A stretch of 64,000 nt of DNA from an uncultured Eubacterium sp. (GTDB lineage: Bacteria; Bacillota; Clostridia; Lachnospirales; Lachnospiraceae). Shown here one piece after another: positions 1 to 8,327 of the stretch. Position numbers and translations under genes: made by a program. The stretch spans positions 1 to 64,000 of the forward strand of contig CAKRIZ010000004.1 in assembly GCA_934351445.1 (NCBI GenBank), written 5' to 3'. A model generated the notes under the pieces. That model did not search any database and was not told the DNA's origin. It worked only from the letters and a program-made list of their open reading frames with translations. Numbering within the stretch: position 1 is the stretch's first letter; every line of letters begins with the position of its first letter.

Positions 1-11
1 GGGGAACGAAT

Positions 12-1793
12 ATGAACAACATCAAAGTGAAAGCCAAACTTTCTATCGTCATGCTGGCAGCGTTTATTGCATTGACGATATGTGTGATTTTCTCAACAGA
101 GTCTATGGATCAACTGGAAGCGAATGCATTGGATACCATGGAAACGACACAGAGGGAATCGTATGATCAACAGATCAAGGCGCAGGTGGATAATGTAGTT
201 TCATTATGCCAGATGTTGTATGATGCTTATGAGGCAGGGGATTTTTCTGAGGAGCAGGCAAAGTCACTGGCAGCAGACCAGATCCGGGCGCTTCGGTATG
301 GAGATAACGGTTATTTCTGGGTTGATCAGTATGATGGAACCAATGTAGTGCTTCTTGGCAGCGATACCGAGGGAACGAACCGTATGGAGACCAAGGATGC
401 AGATGGTTTTCAGATGGTTAAAGAGATTATACGTGTCGGACAGGAACCGGATGGAGGCTATGTAGATTATGTATTTCCGAAAGAAGGAGAGACAGAATCT
501 TCACCGAAGCGTTCTTACAGCAAGGCATTTGAGCCGTTTCAGTGGGTGATAGGAACCGGTAACTATACAGACTTTATTGATGATGAGATTGCTACGACGA
601 GTACGCATTTTAATAACTACGTGGCTAACAGCAGGAATCTGTTTGTAGCGATCGTTATCGTTGTAGAGATTCTGTTGATTCTGTTGTTGCTGCTGATTTC
701 GAGAAGTATTGCGAAGCCATTGAAGCTGAGTCTGGGTTATATCGGTTTCATGGAGCAGGGTGATTTTTCACAGGAAATGCAGCCGGGACTGATGAAACGC
801 CGGGATGATTTCGGACAATTGTCCAGATCGCTGGAGACGATGCGTGCAGAATTAGCTTCGTTAATAGGGAAGGTCAAGGATGAGTCACTGCAGATTACAT
901 CTTTGGTCGAGAATATTGATAATAGTATTATTTCATTAGATGATGAGATCGAAGGAATGTCTGCAACGACGGAGCAGTTGGCTGCCGGCATGCAGGAGAC
1001 GGCGGCATCTTCTGAGGAGATCAATGCGATGTCGCATGAGATCGAAGATGCAGCGAAGAGCATCGCTGATCGTTCACAGGATGGTGCATCGGAGGCAGAT
1101 GAGATCCGTGAACGTGCGATCAAAGTACGGACGGATACGGAGGAAAATGATAAGCGCACGAAGTCGATTCACACGGAGATCAATGAGAGCCTGACAAAGG
1201 CATTGGAGAATATAAAAGTCGTAGATCAGATTCGTGTATTGGCGGATTCAATCATGGATATTACAGAGCAGACGAACCTGTTATCCTTGAATGCTTCGAT
1301 TGAGGCAGCGCGTGCCGGTGATGCGGGCAGGGGATTTGCAGTTGTGGCAGATGAGATCCGTGGACTGGCAGAACAGTCCAAGGATACAGTCACACATATT
1401 CAGGAAGTTACTGAAAATGTAACGCATGCAGTTGATGATCTGGTGGCAGATGCGACCAGGCTGTTAGAGTTTGTCGGTACGGATATTGTACATACGCTGG
1501 AAGGCTTTTCGGATATGGCAGATTCCTATAATACGGATGCATCAAATGTGGATGCAATCGTGTCAGATTTTTCAGCTTCTTCACAGCAGCTGCTGGCATC
1601 GATTGGCGGTGTGATGGAGGCGATCAGTGGCGTCAATACAGCAGCGACAGAAGGTGCGACCGGAACAACCGATATTGCACAAAAGACCGCTACAGTAGCT
1701 GAACGTGCTGCTGATATAAAGGAAAAGGCGCGTCTGGCACGCGATGCTGCAAATGAACTGCAGGCGAATGTAGATAAGTTTGTTGTATCGTAA
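12..1793 (+). CDS. Methyl-accepting chemotaxis protein with a periplasmic-side Cache domain
   Basis: This 593-residue chemoreceptor should sense a small extracellular ligand and control the CheA kinase. An N-terminal membrane segment (about residues 10-28) is followed by an extracellular single-Cache domain (about 55-195, including the typical DNGYFWVD and [10 protein letters not shown] segments), a second membrane segment (about 212-232), a HAMP-like linker and a long cytoplasmic helical signalling domain. The conserved hairpin tip ([18 protein letters not shown]) lies at about 418-436. It is complete; the ATG at 12 is the start, close to the window edge, so its promoter is out of view. The ligand cannot be read from sequence. 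It is separate from the flagellar operon at the right end but serves the same behaviour. Confidence 0.93.
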   Translation: MNNIKVKAKLSIVMLAAFIALTICVIFSTESMDQLEANALDTMETTQRESYDQQIKAQVDNVVSLCQMLYDAYEAGDFSEEQAKSLAADQIRALRYGDNGYFWVDQYDGTNVVLLGSDTEGTNRMETKDADGFQMVKEIIRVGQEPDGGYVDYVFPKEGETESSPKRSYSKAFEPFQWVIGTGNYTDFIDDEIATTSTHFNNYVANSRNLFVAIVIVVEILLILLLLLISRSIAKPLKLSLGYIGFMEQGDFSQEMQPGLMKRRDDFGQLSRSLETMRAELASLIGKVKDESLQITSLVENIDNSIISLDDEIEGMSATTEQLAAGMQETAASSEEINAMSHEIEDAAKSIADRSQDGASEADEIRERAIKVRTDTEENDKRTKSIHTEINESLTKALENIKVVDQIRVLADSIMDITEQTNLLSLNASIEAARAGDAGRGFAVVADEIRGLAEQSKDTVTHIQEVTENVTHAVDDLVADATRLLEFVGTDIVHTLEGFSDMADSYNTDASNVDAIVSDFSASSQQLLASIGGVMEAISGVNTAATEGATGTTDIAQKTATVAERAADIKEKARLARDAANELQANVDKFVVS

Positions 1794-1846
1794 AAGAAAT
1801 GTGGTAATAAATGTGGTAATACATATAGGAATGGAGTTATTTAGTA

Positions 1847-3202
1847 ATGCAACGTGAATCTTTTAAATCCCGGCTTGGTTTTTTGCTGGTAAGTGCCGGG
1901 TGTGCGATCGGAATTGGAAATGTATGGCGCTTTCCCTATGTAGCAGGACAAAACGGCGGAGGATTGTTTGTGTTGTTTTACCTGATATTTCTTGTGGCCA
2001 TGGGATTGCCGGTGCTCACAATGGAATTAGCAGTCGGTCGTGCCAGCCGCAAGAGTGCGGTACAGGCTTATCAGGCATTGGAAAAGCCGGGCAGTAAATG
2101 GCATCTGCATGGCTGGGTTGCGATGTTTGGCTGTTACATGCTGATGATGTACTATACGACTGTGTCCGGATGGATGCTTACGTATTTTTATAAGTTTTTG
2201 ACAGGGACTTTTCAGGCGGGTATGGATGCTGATACGGTAGGATCGGTGTTCACCGATCTGTTGGCAGATCCTAAGCAGATGGGATTTTGGATGGTTGTGA
2301 CTGTACTGGCAGGATTTCTCGTGTGCAGCAGGGGACTGCAGAATGGATTGGAAAAAGTCAGCAAGATCATGATGGGTGCACTGCTTATTCTGATCATCAT
2401 ACTGGCTGTTCACAGTTTCACGTTATCCGGTGCGGGAGAAGGAATTTCATTTTACCTTGTGCCGAATATAGAGACTGTGAGGAAAGTCGGATTGCGAAAT
2501 GTTATCACTGCGGCAATGAACCAGTCCTTTTTTACACTGAGTCTTGGCGTGGCTGCGATGGAGATCTTTGGCAGCTATATGGGCAGGGAACATTCACTGG
2601 CAGGAGAGGGTGTACGCATCTGTGCATTGGATACGTTTGTGGCGATCATGTCCGGACTGATCATTTTCCCGGCGTGCTTTAGCTATGGCGTAGAGGTCAC
2701 AGCAGGACCGAAGCTGATCTTTGTCACACTGCCGAATGTATTTGTCAATATGGAGGGCGGCAGGCTGTGGGGAACATTGTTTTTCCTGTTTATGACATTT
2801 GCGAGCTTCTCAACGATCATTGCAGTATTTGAAAATATCATGTCATTTTGTATGGATATGTTTGGATGGAGCAGGAACAAGGCAGCATTTATCAATTGTG
2901 TGATTATTCTGATTGCGAGTCTGCCTTGTGTACTCGGATACAATGTATGGAGCAATCTGCATCTGATCGGTGGGCGTGATGTCCTCGATAGCGAGGATTT
3001 TATTGTAAGCAGCTTGTTGCTCCCGATCGGTTCGTTGATCTATCTATTGTTCTGTGTGACAAAATTCGGATGGGGATTTGACCACTATATCAAAGAAGCT
3101 AATACCGGTTCCGGACTGAAAATTGCAAAATGGCTCAAGCCGTATTTCCAATTTCTGCTGCCGCTTATGATTCTGATTATTCTCATTCAGGGATTGGTGT
3201 AG
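1847..3202 (+). CDS. Sodium:neurotransmitter symporter (NSS/LeuT) family transporter
   Basis: This 451-residue polytopic membrane protein of the LeuT fold probably takes up an amino acid or related amine by sodium symport. The family signature GNVWRFPY lies at residues 24-31 in the unwound first helix, followed by the glycine-rich GQNGGG segment. About 11-12 membrane helices can be read along the chain, within the usual range for bacterial NSS proteins. It follows the chemoreceptor by 53 bases that contain a short direct repeat (ATGTGGTAATA twice). The ATG at 1847 is preceded by a GGAG-type ribosome site. The substrate is unknown; bacterial relatives carry leucine, tryptophan, tyrosine and others. 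Confidence 0.92.
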   Translation: MQRESFKSRLGFLLVSAGCAIGIGNVWRFPYVAGQNGGGLFVLFYLIFLVAMGLPVLTMELAVGRASRKSAVQAYQALEKPGSKWHLHGWVAMFGCYMLMMYYTTVSGWMLTYFYKFLTGTFQAGMDADTVGSVFTDLLADPKQMGFWMVVTVLAGFLVCSRGLQNGLEKVSKIMMGALLILIIILAVHSFTLSGAGEGISFYLVPNIETVRKVGLRNVITAAMNQSFFTLSLGVAAMEIFGSYMGREHSLAGEGVRICALDTFVAIMSGLIIFPACFSYGVEVTAGPKLIFVTLPNVFVNMEGGRLWGTLFFLFMTFASFSTIIAVFENIMSFCMDMFGWSRNKAAFINCVIILIASLPCVLGYNVWSNLHLIGGRDVLDSEDFIVSSLLLPIGSLIYLLFCVTKFGWGFDHYIKEANTGSGLKIAKWLKPYFQFLLPLMILIILIQGLV

Positions 3203-3203
3203 G

Positions 3204-3327
3204 AAAAAGAAAGACCTGCACGCGGCAGGCCCTTCTCTAGGGGAGGATAAAGTATTTTTGTATCTTTCGCACAACCGAAGCCTTGGGGGTAACAATTGCT
3301 CCGGTTAGTTGTAGTATATCCGCTTTT
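3204..3327 (-). ncRNA. Candidate minus-strand small RNA with C-rich loops and its own terminator
   Basis: No protein frame explains this interval. On the minus strand a TATAAT hexamer (plus coordinates 3334-3339) is followed by about 120 bases ending in a stem (CCTGC/GCAGG, 3215-3229) and a T-rich run (TCTTTCTTTTT), which is an intrinsic terminator only in this direction. The RNA would hold a 7-bp stem CCGGAGC/GCTTCGG (3275-3304) with a 16-base loop containing ACCCCC, and further on a CCTCCCC stretch (complement of 3240-3246) that matches the anti-Shine-Dalgarno sequence. No good -35 element is visible. It matches no RNA family I recognise. Its 3' end abuts the stop codon of the convergent symporter gene. 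Confidence 0.5.
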
Positions 3328-3350
3328 TCGGTTATTATACAAAAAATACT

Positions 3351-3379
3351 TTGAAAAATATATGTATATGCGTTATACT
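3351..3379 (+). promoter_or_regulatory. Sigma-A-type promoter for the SEC-C gene
   Basis: TTGAAA, a 17-base spacer and TATACT sit about 55 bases upstream of the SEC-C start codon. The promoter lies back to back with the putative minus-strand small-RNA promoter at 3334-3339. Confidence 0.6.
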
Positions 3380-3433
3380 ATGTAAGTGCACATCACGTGT
3401 GCGTAGACTATTTTACTAAAGGACGGATGAATT

Positions 3434-3943
3434 ATGGCATTATTACAGGATTGGCATAAGATTGCCTATAATGAAAAAGCAGACAAAGGACAGCTCCAGA
3501 GATTCTGGAATAATTATTTCTTATTAGAAAAGGGTATTTATGAAAAGCTTCTTACCAACCCGGATGAGAAGGTAGAGGGAACTGTGAAGGAACTGGCTGA
3601 GAAATATCAGATCAGTATCATGGAGATGACCGGTTTTCTGGATGGTATCAATGACTCCCTGGTAGAGGCAAATCCGATCGAGACGATGGAGGAAGACACA
3701 CATGTCAACCTCATCTTTGATAAGGAGAAACTCTACAAGAATATGGTGGATGCCAAGGCGGATTGGCTGTACGAGCTGCCCCAGTGGGATGAGATCTTTG
3801 ATGCAGAGAAGAAAAAGGAACTGTACTTAGAGCAGAAGAAGTCAGGCACAATCCGCCGCGAGGGGAAGAAAATCGGCAGAAATGATCCCTGTCCCTGCGG
3901 AAGCGGTAAAAAGTACAAGCAGTGCTGCGGCAGGAATGCTTAA
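3434..3943 (+). CDS. SEC-C motif zinc-binding protein of unknown role
   Basis: This 169-residue soluble protein ends in a SEC-C zinc motif ([15 protein letters not shown] at about 151-165), the same module that ends SecA and several other proteins. The upstream 140 residues are charged and mainly helical and I do not recognise a named enzyme domain; it resembles SEC-C domain proteins seen in many Lachnospiraceae. The ATG at 3434 follows AAGGACGG. It has its own promoter and is followed by the thrS T-box transcription unit, so it is probably monocistronic. A link to SecA or ribosomes is only a guess from the zinc motif. Confidence 0.8.
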   Translation: MALLQDWHKIAYNEKADKGQLQRFWNNYFLLEKGIYEKLLTNPDEKVEGTVKELAEKYQISIMEMTGFLDGINDSLVEANPIETMEEDTHVNLIFDKEKLYKNMVDAKADWLYELPQWDEIFDAEKKKELYLEQKKSGTIRREGKKIGRNDPCPCGSGKKYKQCCGRNA

Positions 3944-3985
3944 CAGGCAGTGTGTGATTGTATAAAATAAGTACAAAGATAGTAC

Positions 3986-4014
3986 TTTACACATGACCGG
4001 AAAAGCGTTAGAAT
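3986..4014 (+). promoter_or_regulatory. Promoter for the thrS T-box transcription unit
   Basis: TTTACA, a 17-base spacer and TAGAAT precede the T-box leader by about 45 bases. Between them is an AT-rich stretch with the palindrome ATGATATATCAT. Together with the T-box this accounts for the gene-free interval of just over 300 bases between the SEC-C gene and the small membrane protein. Confidence 0.6.
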
Positions 4015-4058
4015 GTCTAATCATAAATGATATATCATATATCATATATTGCATAACA

Positions 4059-4220
4059 CGATGAAGAGACTAACCAACTCTGAGTGCCCCTAATCCGGGC
4101 CGGTGATACCGTTATCATCGCAAAAGTGACTGTGACAGACCGCAGGTGTTTGTCCGGTAACTGGGGTGGAACCGCGAGCAATCGTCCCCGGTGTCAGTGA
4201 TCTGACGCCGGGGATTTTTT
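4059..4220 (+). promoter_or_regulatory. T-box leader (threonine) with terminator
   Basis: The T-box sequence TGGGGTGGAACCGCG is at 4162-4176 and is followed by a strong terminator (CCCCGGTGTCAG/CTGACGCCGGGG then TTTTTT, 4186-4220). The base of Stem I is CGATGA (4059-4064) pairing with TCATCG (4115-4120). On its 3' side an ACC threonine codon (4108-4110) followed by a purine is in the position expected of the specifier. The UGGA of the T-box bulge would pair with a tRNA acceptor end UCCA, which fits the U discriminator known for Firmicute threonine tRNA. By the established T-box mechanism, uncharged tRNA-Thr would prevent termination. Stem I is only about 60 bases, shorter than classical T-boxes. 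Confidence 0.9.
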
Positions 4221-4252
4221 ATGTGATAGGATTATGGAAAGGAGAAAGATAT

Positions 4253-4510
4253 ATGAAGGTGCTGGTGAAACTGGTGACAAAGCTGATTCCGAACATCGGA
4301 AAGGCAGTGAAGAAGTTCTGGGATTCTCTGGATGAGGTTACGATGATCTCCAAACGGGAATTATTTTTAGAGATTGTGGCGACCGCGTTGGCAGGTATTC
4401 TGCTCGGTATACTTCTGACACCGAAAAAATCGGTTACGATCGGCAGCCATAATTCCGGAAACGGCTGCTATTGCGGAAACGGAAAAACGCCGGATGAAGA
4501 TGAAAAATAA
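4253..4510 (+). CDS. Small single-span membrane protein, unknown, under T-box control
   Basis: This 85-residue protein starts at the ATG at 4253 behind GGAAAGGAG; an in-frame ATG at 4166 lies inside the T-box and is not a plausible start. It has a basic, amphipathic N-terminus, one hydrophobic segment (about 38-56, ending LLGILLTP) and a polar tail with NGCYCGNGK. I recognise no family. It sits between the T-box terminator and thrS, 35 bases before thrS, so it should be made under threonine starvation together with the synthetase. The Cys-x-Cys tail could bind metal, but that is speculation. Confidence 0.75.
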   Translation: MKVLVKLVTKLIPNIGKAVKKFWDSLDEVTMISKRELFLEIVATALAGILLGILLTPKKSVTIGSHNSGNGCYCGNGKTPDEDEK

Positions 4511-4545
4511 ACATATGATAAGAAAGAGAATAAAGGAGAATTGAC

Positions 4546-6507
4546 ATGAAGATTACATTAAAAGATGGTTCAGTAAAGGAATACGATCAGGCAAAATCAG
4601 TGTATGAGATCGCGCAGGATATCAGCGAGGGACTTGCCCGTGTGGCCTGTGCCGGAGAGATCAATGGAGAGATTGTAGATCTGCGTACACAGATCAGTGA
4701 TGACTGTGAACTCAATATCGTGACTGCAAGTGATCCGGAAGGACTGCGTGTGATCCGCCATACGGCTTCACATGTGCTGGCAGAGGCTGTCAAGCGTCTG
4801 TTCCCGGAGGCGAAGATCACGATCGGACCGGCGATTGATGATGGATTTTATTATGATTTTGATCATGAGCCGTTCTCCAGAGAGGATCTCGATAACTTAG
4901 AGGCTGAGATGAAGAAGATCATCAAGGAAGGACATGAGATCACACGCTTTACACTGCCCAGAGCTGAGGCAATCAAGTTCATGCAGGAGAAGGGTGAGCC
5001 TTATAAGGTAGAACTCATCGAGGATCTGCCGGAGGATTCGGAGATTAGTTTTTATGATCAGGGTGGATTTGTCGATTTGTGTGCAGGACCGCATCTGATG
5101 AGTACGAAGGGTGTAAAGGCATACAAGCTGATTTCTTCTTCTATGGCTTACTGGAGAGGTGATTCGGATAAGGCACGACTGCAGCGTATTTACGGTACTG
5201 CATTTAATAAAAAGGACGAATTAAAGGAGCATCTGGACAAACTTGAGGATGCAAAGATGCGCGACCACAATAAACTTGGACGTGAGATGGGATTATTCAC
5301 GACTGTGGATGTCATCGGACAGGGACTGCCGCTGTTCACACCGAAGGGAACCAAGATGATCATGAAGCTGCAGCGCTGGATAGAGGATCTCGAGGATAAC
5401 GAGTGGGGTTATGTGAGAACACGTACACCGCTGATGGCAAAGGCTGACCTCTATAAGATCTCCGGACACTGGGATCATTACATGGATGGCATGTTTATCT
5501 TAAATAAGGATTCTGATGATAAAGAGACGATGGCATTACGCCCGATGACCTGTCCGTTCCAGTATTATGTATATATGAACGAGCAGCATTCCTACAGGGA
5601 TCTGCCGTATCGTATGGCAGAGACTTCTACGCTGTTCCGTAACGAGGATTCCGGTGAGATGCACGGACTGACCCGTGTCAGACAGTTCACAATCACAGAG
5701 GCACATATCATCCTGCGCCCGGATCAGGCAGAGGAGGAACTGACCAGATGCACGGAACTGTGCCATTATGTGATGAAAACGCTCGGCATCGACGGAGATG
5801 TGACCTACCGTCTGTCTAAGTGGGATCCGAACAATAAGGATAAATACCTCGGTGATGACGAGTACTGGAACAGCACCCAGCAGTATCTGCGTGATGTGAT
5901 GGACGAGAATCATATTCCGTATACAGAGGCTGAAGGAGAGGCTGCATTCTATGGCCCGAAGATCGATATCCAGGCAAAGAATGTATATGGCAAGGAAGAT
6001 ACGATGGTTACGATCCAGCTCGACTGCGCAAGCGCAGAGAAGTTTGGTATGTATTACATTGATGAGAAGGGTGAGAAAGTCCTTCCTTGGATCATCCACC
6101 GTACATCTATGGGATGCTATGAGCGTACACTGGCATGGCTCATTGAACATTATGCAGGAAAGTTCCCGACATGGCTGTGTCCGGAGCAGGTACGTGTACT
6201 GCCGATCTCTGACAAGTATCTCGATTATGCAAACAAGGTTGCGGCAGAACTGAAGAAAAATCACGTGGATGTCACTGTTGACAGCCGTTCCGAGAAGATC
6301 GGATACAAGATCCGTGAAGCGAGACTGGGCAAGCTGCCTTATATGCTTGTTGTCGGACAGCAGGAGGAGGCTGATGGTACAGTATCTGTCAGAAGCCGGT
6401 TTGTGGGCGATGAGGGCGTCAAGCCGCTCGCAGCGTTTATCGACCAGATCTGCGAGGAGATCCGTACAAAAGAAATCCGTACAGAGGTAGAGCAGGAACA
6501 AAAATAA
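4546..6507 (+). CDS. thrS: Threonine-tRNA ligase
   Basis: Charges tRNA-Thr with threonine in the cytoplasm and edits mischarged seryl-tRNA. The 653-residue chain is of normal length and shows the TGS domain (about 1-60), the editing domain with HTASHVLAEAV (about 73-83) and CAGPH, the class II catalytic core (with RPMTCPFQ, whose Cys is a zinc ligand, and the motif 2 region TLFRNEDSGEMHGLTRVRQF split over about 360-380), and a C-terminal anticodon-binding domain. It starts at 4546 behind AAAGGAG. The T-box 5' of the operon supports the threonine specificity. Confidence 0.98.
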   Translation: MKITLKDGSVKEYDQAKSVYEIAQDISEGLARVACAGEINGEIVDLRTQISDDCELNIVTASDPEGLRVIRHTASHVLAEAVKRLFPEAKITIGPAIDDGFYYDFDHEPFSREDLDNLEAEMKKIIKEGHEITRFTLPRAEAIKFMQEKGEPYKVELIEDLPEDSEISFYDQGGFVDLCAGPHLMSTKGVKAYKLISSSMAYWRGDSDKARLQRIYGTAFNKKDELKEHLDKLEDAKMRDHNKLGREMGLFTTVDVIGQGLPLFTPKGTKMIMKLQRWIEDLEDNEWGYVRTRTPLMAKADLYKISGHWDHYMDGMFILNKDSDDKETMALRPMTCPFQYYVYMNEQHSYRDLPYRMAETSTLFRNEDSGEMHGLTRVRQFTITEAHIILRPDQAEEELTRCTELCHYVMKTLGIDGDVTYRLSKWDPNNKDKYLGDDEYWNSTQQYLRDVMDENHIPYTEAEGEAAFYGPKIDIQAKNVYGKEDTMVTIQLDCASAEKFGMYYIDEKGEKVLPWIIHRTSMGCYERTLAWLIEHYAGKFPTWLCPEQVRVLPISDKYLDYANKVAAELKKNHVDVTVDSRSEKIGYKIREARLGKLPYMLVVGQQEEADGTVSVRSRFVGDEGVKPLAAFIDQICEEIRTKEIRTEVEQEQK

Positions 6508-6530
6508 TCGCATATTTTTTCTCTCATAAA

Positions 6531-6592
6531 CCATACTAATCGTGCACAGGATCATGTGTATGGCGGTAACTGTAAGGGTATCGAACAGTTAC
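6531..6592 (+). repeat. Leader double hairpin, family copy A
   Basis: Two adjacent inverted repeats lie between thrS and the DUF1540 gene: CCATAC/GTATGG (6531-6563) and GTAACTGT/ACAGTTAC (6566-6592), the second with loop AAGGGTATCGA. The same arrangement with a near-identical second loop is found at 18639-18712 and a shorter form at 31595-31654, each a few dozen bases before a start codon. Confidence 0.65.
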
Positions 6593-6621
6593 TTATGATT
6601 TATGGAAAGGAATGAGAGATC

Positions 6622-6939
6622 ATGACAAAGTTAGACTGTAATGTTTCAAACTGTATGTACAATGCAGACAAGAAGTGTTCCAAGAATGACATCCTGGTAG
6701 AAGGCAGCGAGGCATCCATGCCTCACGAGACCTGCTGTTCGAGCTTTCGTGAGCAGAGCTGCGGTTGTGGCAAAAATGCGGTAGGCGAGCCGAAAACATC
6801 ATTGGATGTCAAGTGCAAGGCATCAAACTGCACATTCAACAACAATGAGAAGTGCCAGGCAGACCATATCGGTATCAGCGGTGTGAATGCATGCGTTGTC
6901 GCAGAGACAGAGTGTGCAAGTTTCCGCTGCAAGCAGTAG
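6622..6939 (+). CDS. DUF1540 domain protein (two cysteine-rich repeats)
   Basis: This 105-residue protein consists of two DUF1540 repeats, each with four spaced cysteines (CNVSNCMYN...CSKND...CCSSF and CKASNCTFN...CQAD...CASF) joined by a short CGCGK linker. The family is common in spore-forming Clostridia and is thought to bind metal, but no biochemical role is established. The start codon at 6622 is the ATG behind GGAAAGGAATGAGAG. A hairpin pair of the leader repeat family lies 29 bases upstream. No terminator separates it clearly from thrS, so it may be partly co-transcribed. Confidence 0.85.
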   Translation: MTKLDCNVSNCMYNADKKCSKNDILVEGSEASMPHETCCSSFREQSCGCGKNAVGEPKTSLDVKCKASNCTFNNNEKCQADHIGISGVNACVVAETECASFRCKQ

Positions 6940-7092
6940 GAGCACTGCACAGACGATGCATCCCTCGTGTCTGAATTACAGATGCGGGGGAATTTCGTTA
7001 TCATGCATCCGGGATGCCAGTGGCAGATGCTGCTGGTTTCGCGGAGTGCGCATACAGGGTGATATTTTCAAATGTAAAAAGGGTTAAAATTT

Positions 7093-8040
7093 ATGAATAT
7101 GAATATCAATTTCCCAAATCTTCACATTTATCTGAGTCATGTTGGCAAATCGATCCATATCGGCAATTTTGAGATCGCTTTTTATGGATTGACGCTGGCA
7201 TTTGCAATGTTGATGGGATTGCTTGTCGCTTTGCGTGAGGCAAAGCGCAGTGGGCAGAATCAGGACGACTATTTTGATCTGGCGATCATCGCTATTATCT
7301 GTTCTTTGATTGGTGCGCGTATCTATTATGTTGCGTTCGCCTGGGACAGGTACAAGGACAATCTGCTGCAGGTATTTAATCTGCGTCAGGGAGGCCTGGC
7401 AATCTACGGTGGAGTGATCGCAGCGATGATCACGACATTTTGCTTTTGCAAAAAGAGAAAACTGAAGTTCGCCCTTGTGTGTGATACGGCGGGACTGGGA
7501 CTGGTCACCGGACAGATCATCGGCCGTTGGGGAAATTTCTTCAACCGGGAGTGTTTTGGGGAATATACCAATAATCTGCTTGCGATGCAGCTTCCGGTCA
7601 ATGCGGTGCGTCAGGGGGAGATCACTGAATCGATCGCAGCCCATAAGATGGTGATCGACGGTGTGGAGTACATACAGGTGCATCCAACGTTCCTCTATGA
7701 ATCGTTGTGGAATCTGGCACTGCTGTTGTTTCTGGTATGGTATATTCGGCGTAAAAAGTTTGACGGAGAGGTATTCCTCATGTATCTGTGTGGCTATGGT
7801 GTCGGCAGATTCTGGGTGGAGAGCCTGCGTACCGATCAGTTGCTTGTCCCGGGGATCGGAGTGCCTGTATCGATGGTAGTAGGTGCGGTCATGGCAGTGG
7901 TCGCTGCTATCTGGATCGCGGTCGTTCGCTCAAAAATAGCAAAAAGCGGAGGAGTTCAGAAGACAGATGACATCCAAAACGATAAAGGATCGGGAGACGC
8001 TGCTGCGTCAACTGGAGAGGGAACGAAAGAAACTGAATGA
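7093..8040 (+). CDS. lgt: Prolipoprotein diacylglyceryl transferase
   Basis: Transfers diacylglyceryl from phosphatidylglycerol to the cysteine of prolipoproteins in the cytoplasmic membrane. The 315-residue protein has about seven membrane helices and the Lgt signature GRWGNFFNRECFGE (about 140-153), preceded by GGLAIYGGV and followed by HPTFLYESLWN. The C-terminal 40 residues are polar and variable. The start ATG at 7093 has AAAGGG upstream; a second ATG at 7099 is possible. The gene-free 150 bases before it contain a palindrome GCATCCGGGATGC but no recognised regulator. Its 3' end overlaps a Spo0E-like gene. Confidence 0.96.
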   Translation: MNMNINFPNLHIYLSHVGKSIHIGNFEIAFYGLTLAFAMLMGLLVALREAKRSGQNQDDYFDLAIIAIICSLIGARIYYVAFAWDRYKDNLLQVFNLRQGGLAIYGGVIAAMITTFCFCKKRKLKFALVCDTAGLGLVTGQIIGRWGNFFNRECFGEYTNNLLAMQLPVNAVRQGEITESIAAHKMVIDGVEYIQVHPTFLYESLWNLALLLFLVWYIRRKKFDGEVFLMYLCGYGVGRFWVESLRTDQLLVPGIGVPVSMVVGAVMAVVAAIWIAVVRSKIAKSGGVQKTDDIQNDKGSGDAAASTGEGTKETE

Positions 8041-8140
8041 AGCAATTGCAAGAGATGTATCTTCGGAGGAAAGTCTGGCGTGCAGCAGGCGTGTGGACGA
8101 GATTCTGGAACAACTGATTGATGAGCAGTCGGTGGAGTGA
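7967..8140 (+). CDS. Spo0E-like aspartyl-phosphate phosphatase, overlapping lgt
   Basis: A 57-residue frame overlaps the last 74 bases of lgt in another frame. The product (MTSKTIKDRETLLRQLERER ... SRRVDEILEQLID) has the two-helix layout of Spo0E family proteins: a first helix rich in E and R, and a second with S-x3-D-x3-(E)-QLI, close to the family signature S-x-x-L-D-x-L-I. Spo0E proteins dephosphorylate Spo0A-P and delay sporulation. GGAGGAG at 7948-7954 serves as ribosome site. The terminator directly at its stop codon makes it the last gene of the lgt unit. The family call rests on a short motif, so it is moderately sure. Confidence 0.72.
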   Translation: MTSKTIKDRETLLRQLERERKKLNEAIARDVSSEESLACSRRVDEILEQLIDEQSVE

Positions 8141-8158
8141 TCCACCGGCTGCTTTTTT
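8128..8158 (+). terminator. Intrinsic terminator after lgt and the Spo0E-like gene
   Basis: CAGTCGGTGGA and TCCACCGGCTG form an 11-bp stem around the Spo0E-like stop codon, followed by TTTTTT. The last codons of the gene form the left arm. Confidence 0.88.
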
Positions 8159-8179
8159 CGTAAAAAAACATACGTTCCA

Positions 8180-8208
8180 TTGATTTTTTGGGCTGAAGGG
8201 AGTATAGT
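8180..8208 (+). promoter_or_regulatory. Promoter of the mraZ/division cluster
   Basis: TTGATT, a 17-base spacer and TATAGT lie about 120 bases before mraZ, just after the lgt-unit terminator. It is a good sigma-A-type match and the only clear promoter seen before the division genes. Confidence 0.72.
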
Positions 8209-8217
8209 AGGAACATA

Positions 8218-8256
8218 AGTGGAGGAAAGTGGTATATATGTGGTGGAAAGTGGTGG
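8218..8256 (+). promoter_or_regulatory. GTGG direct repeats, probable MraZ operator
   Basis: GTGG occurs at 8219, 8229, 8240 and 8250, that is every 10-11 bases, in the context AAGTGGAGGAAAGTGG ... GTGGTGGAAAGTGGTGG. MraZ is known to bind short G-rich direct repeats about one helical turn apart upstream of its own gene. These repeats lie just downstream of the promoter, where bound MraZ would repress the cluster. The assignment is inference from position and repeat phasing. Confidence 0.72.
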
Positions 8257-8327
8257 ATAAGTTCATAACAATGTGTATAAGTTGTTGAATGATACCGATG
8301 AGCATGTATATACGATGAGGACCCAGA

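Noticed and set aside
5536-6555. Long open frame of 339 codons on the minus strand
   Set aside because: It is entirely antisense to thrS, has a Cys/Leu/Ile-rich composition without any motif, and no ribosome site; a shadow of thrS codon use.
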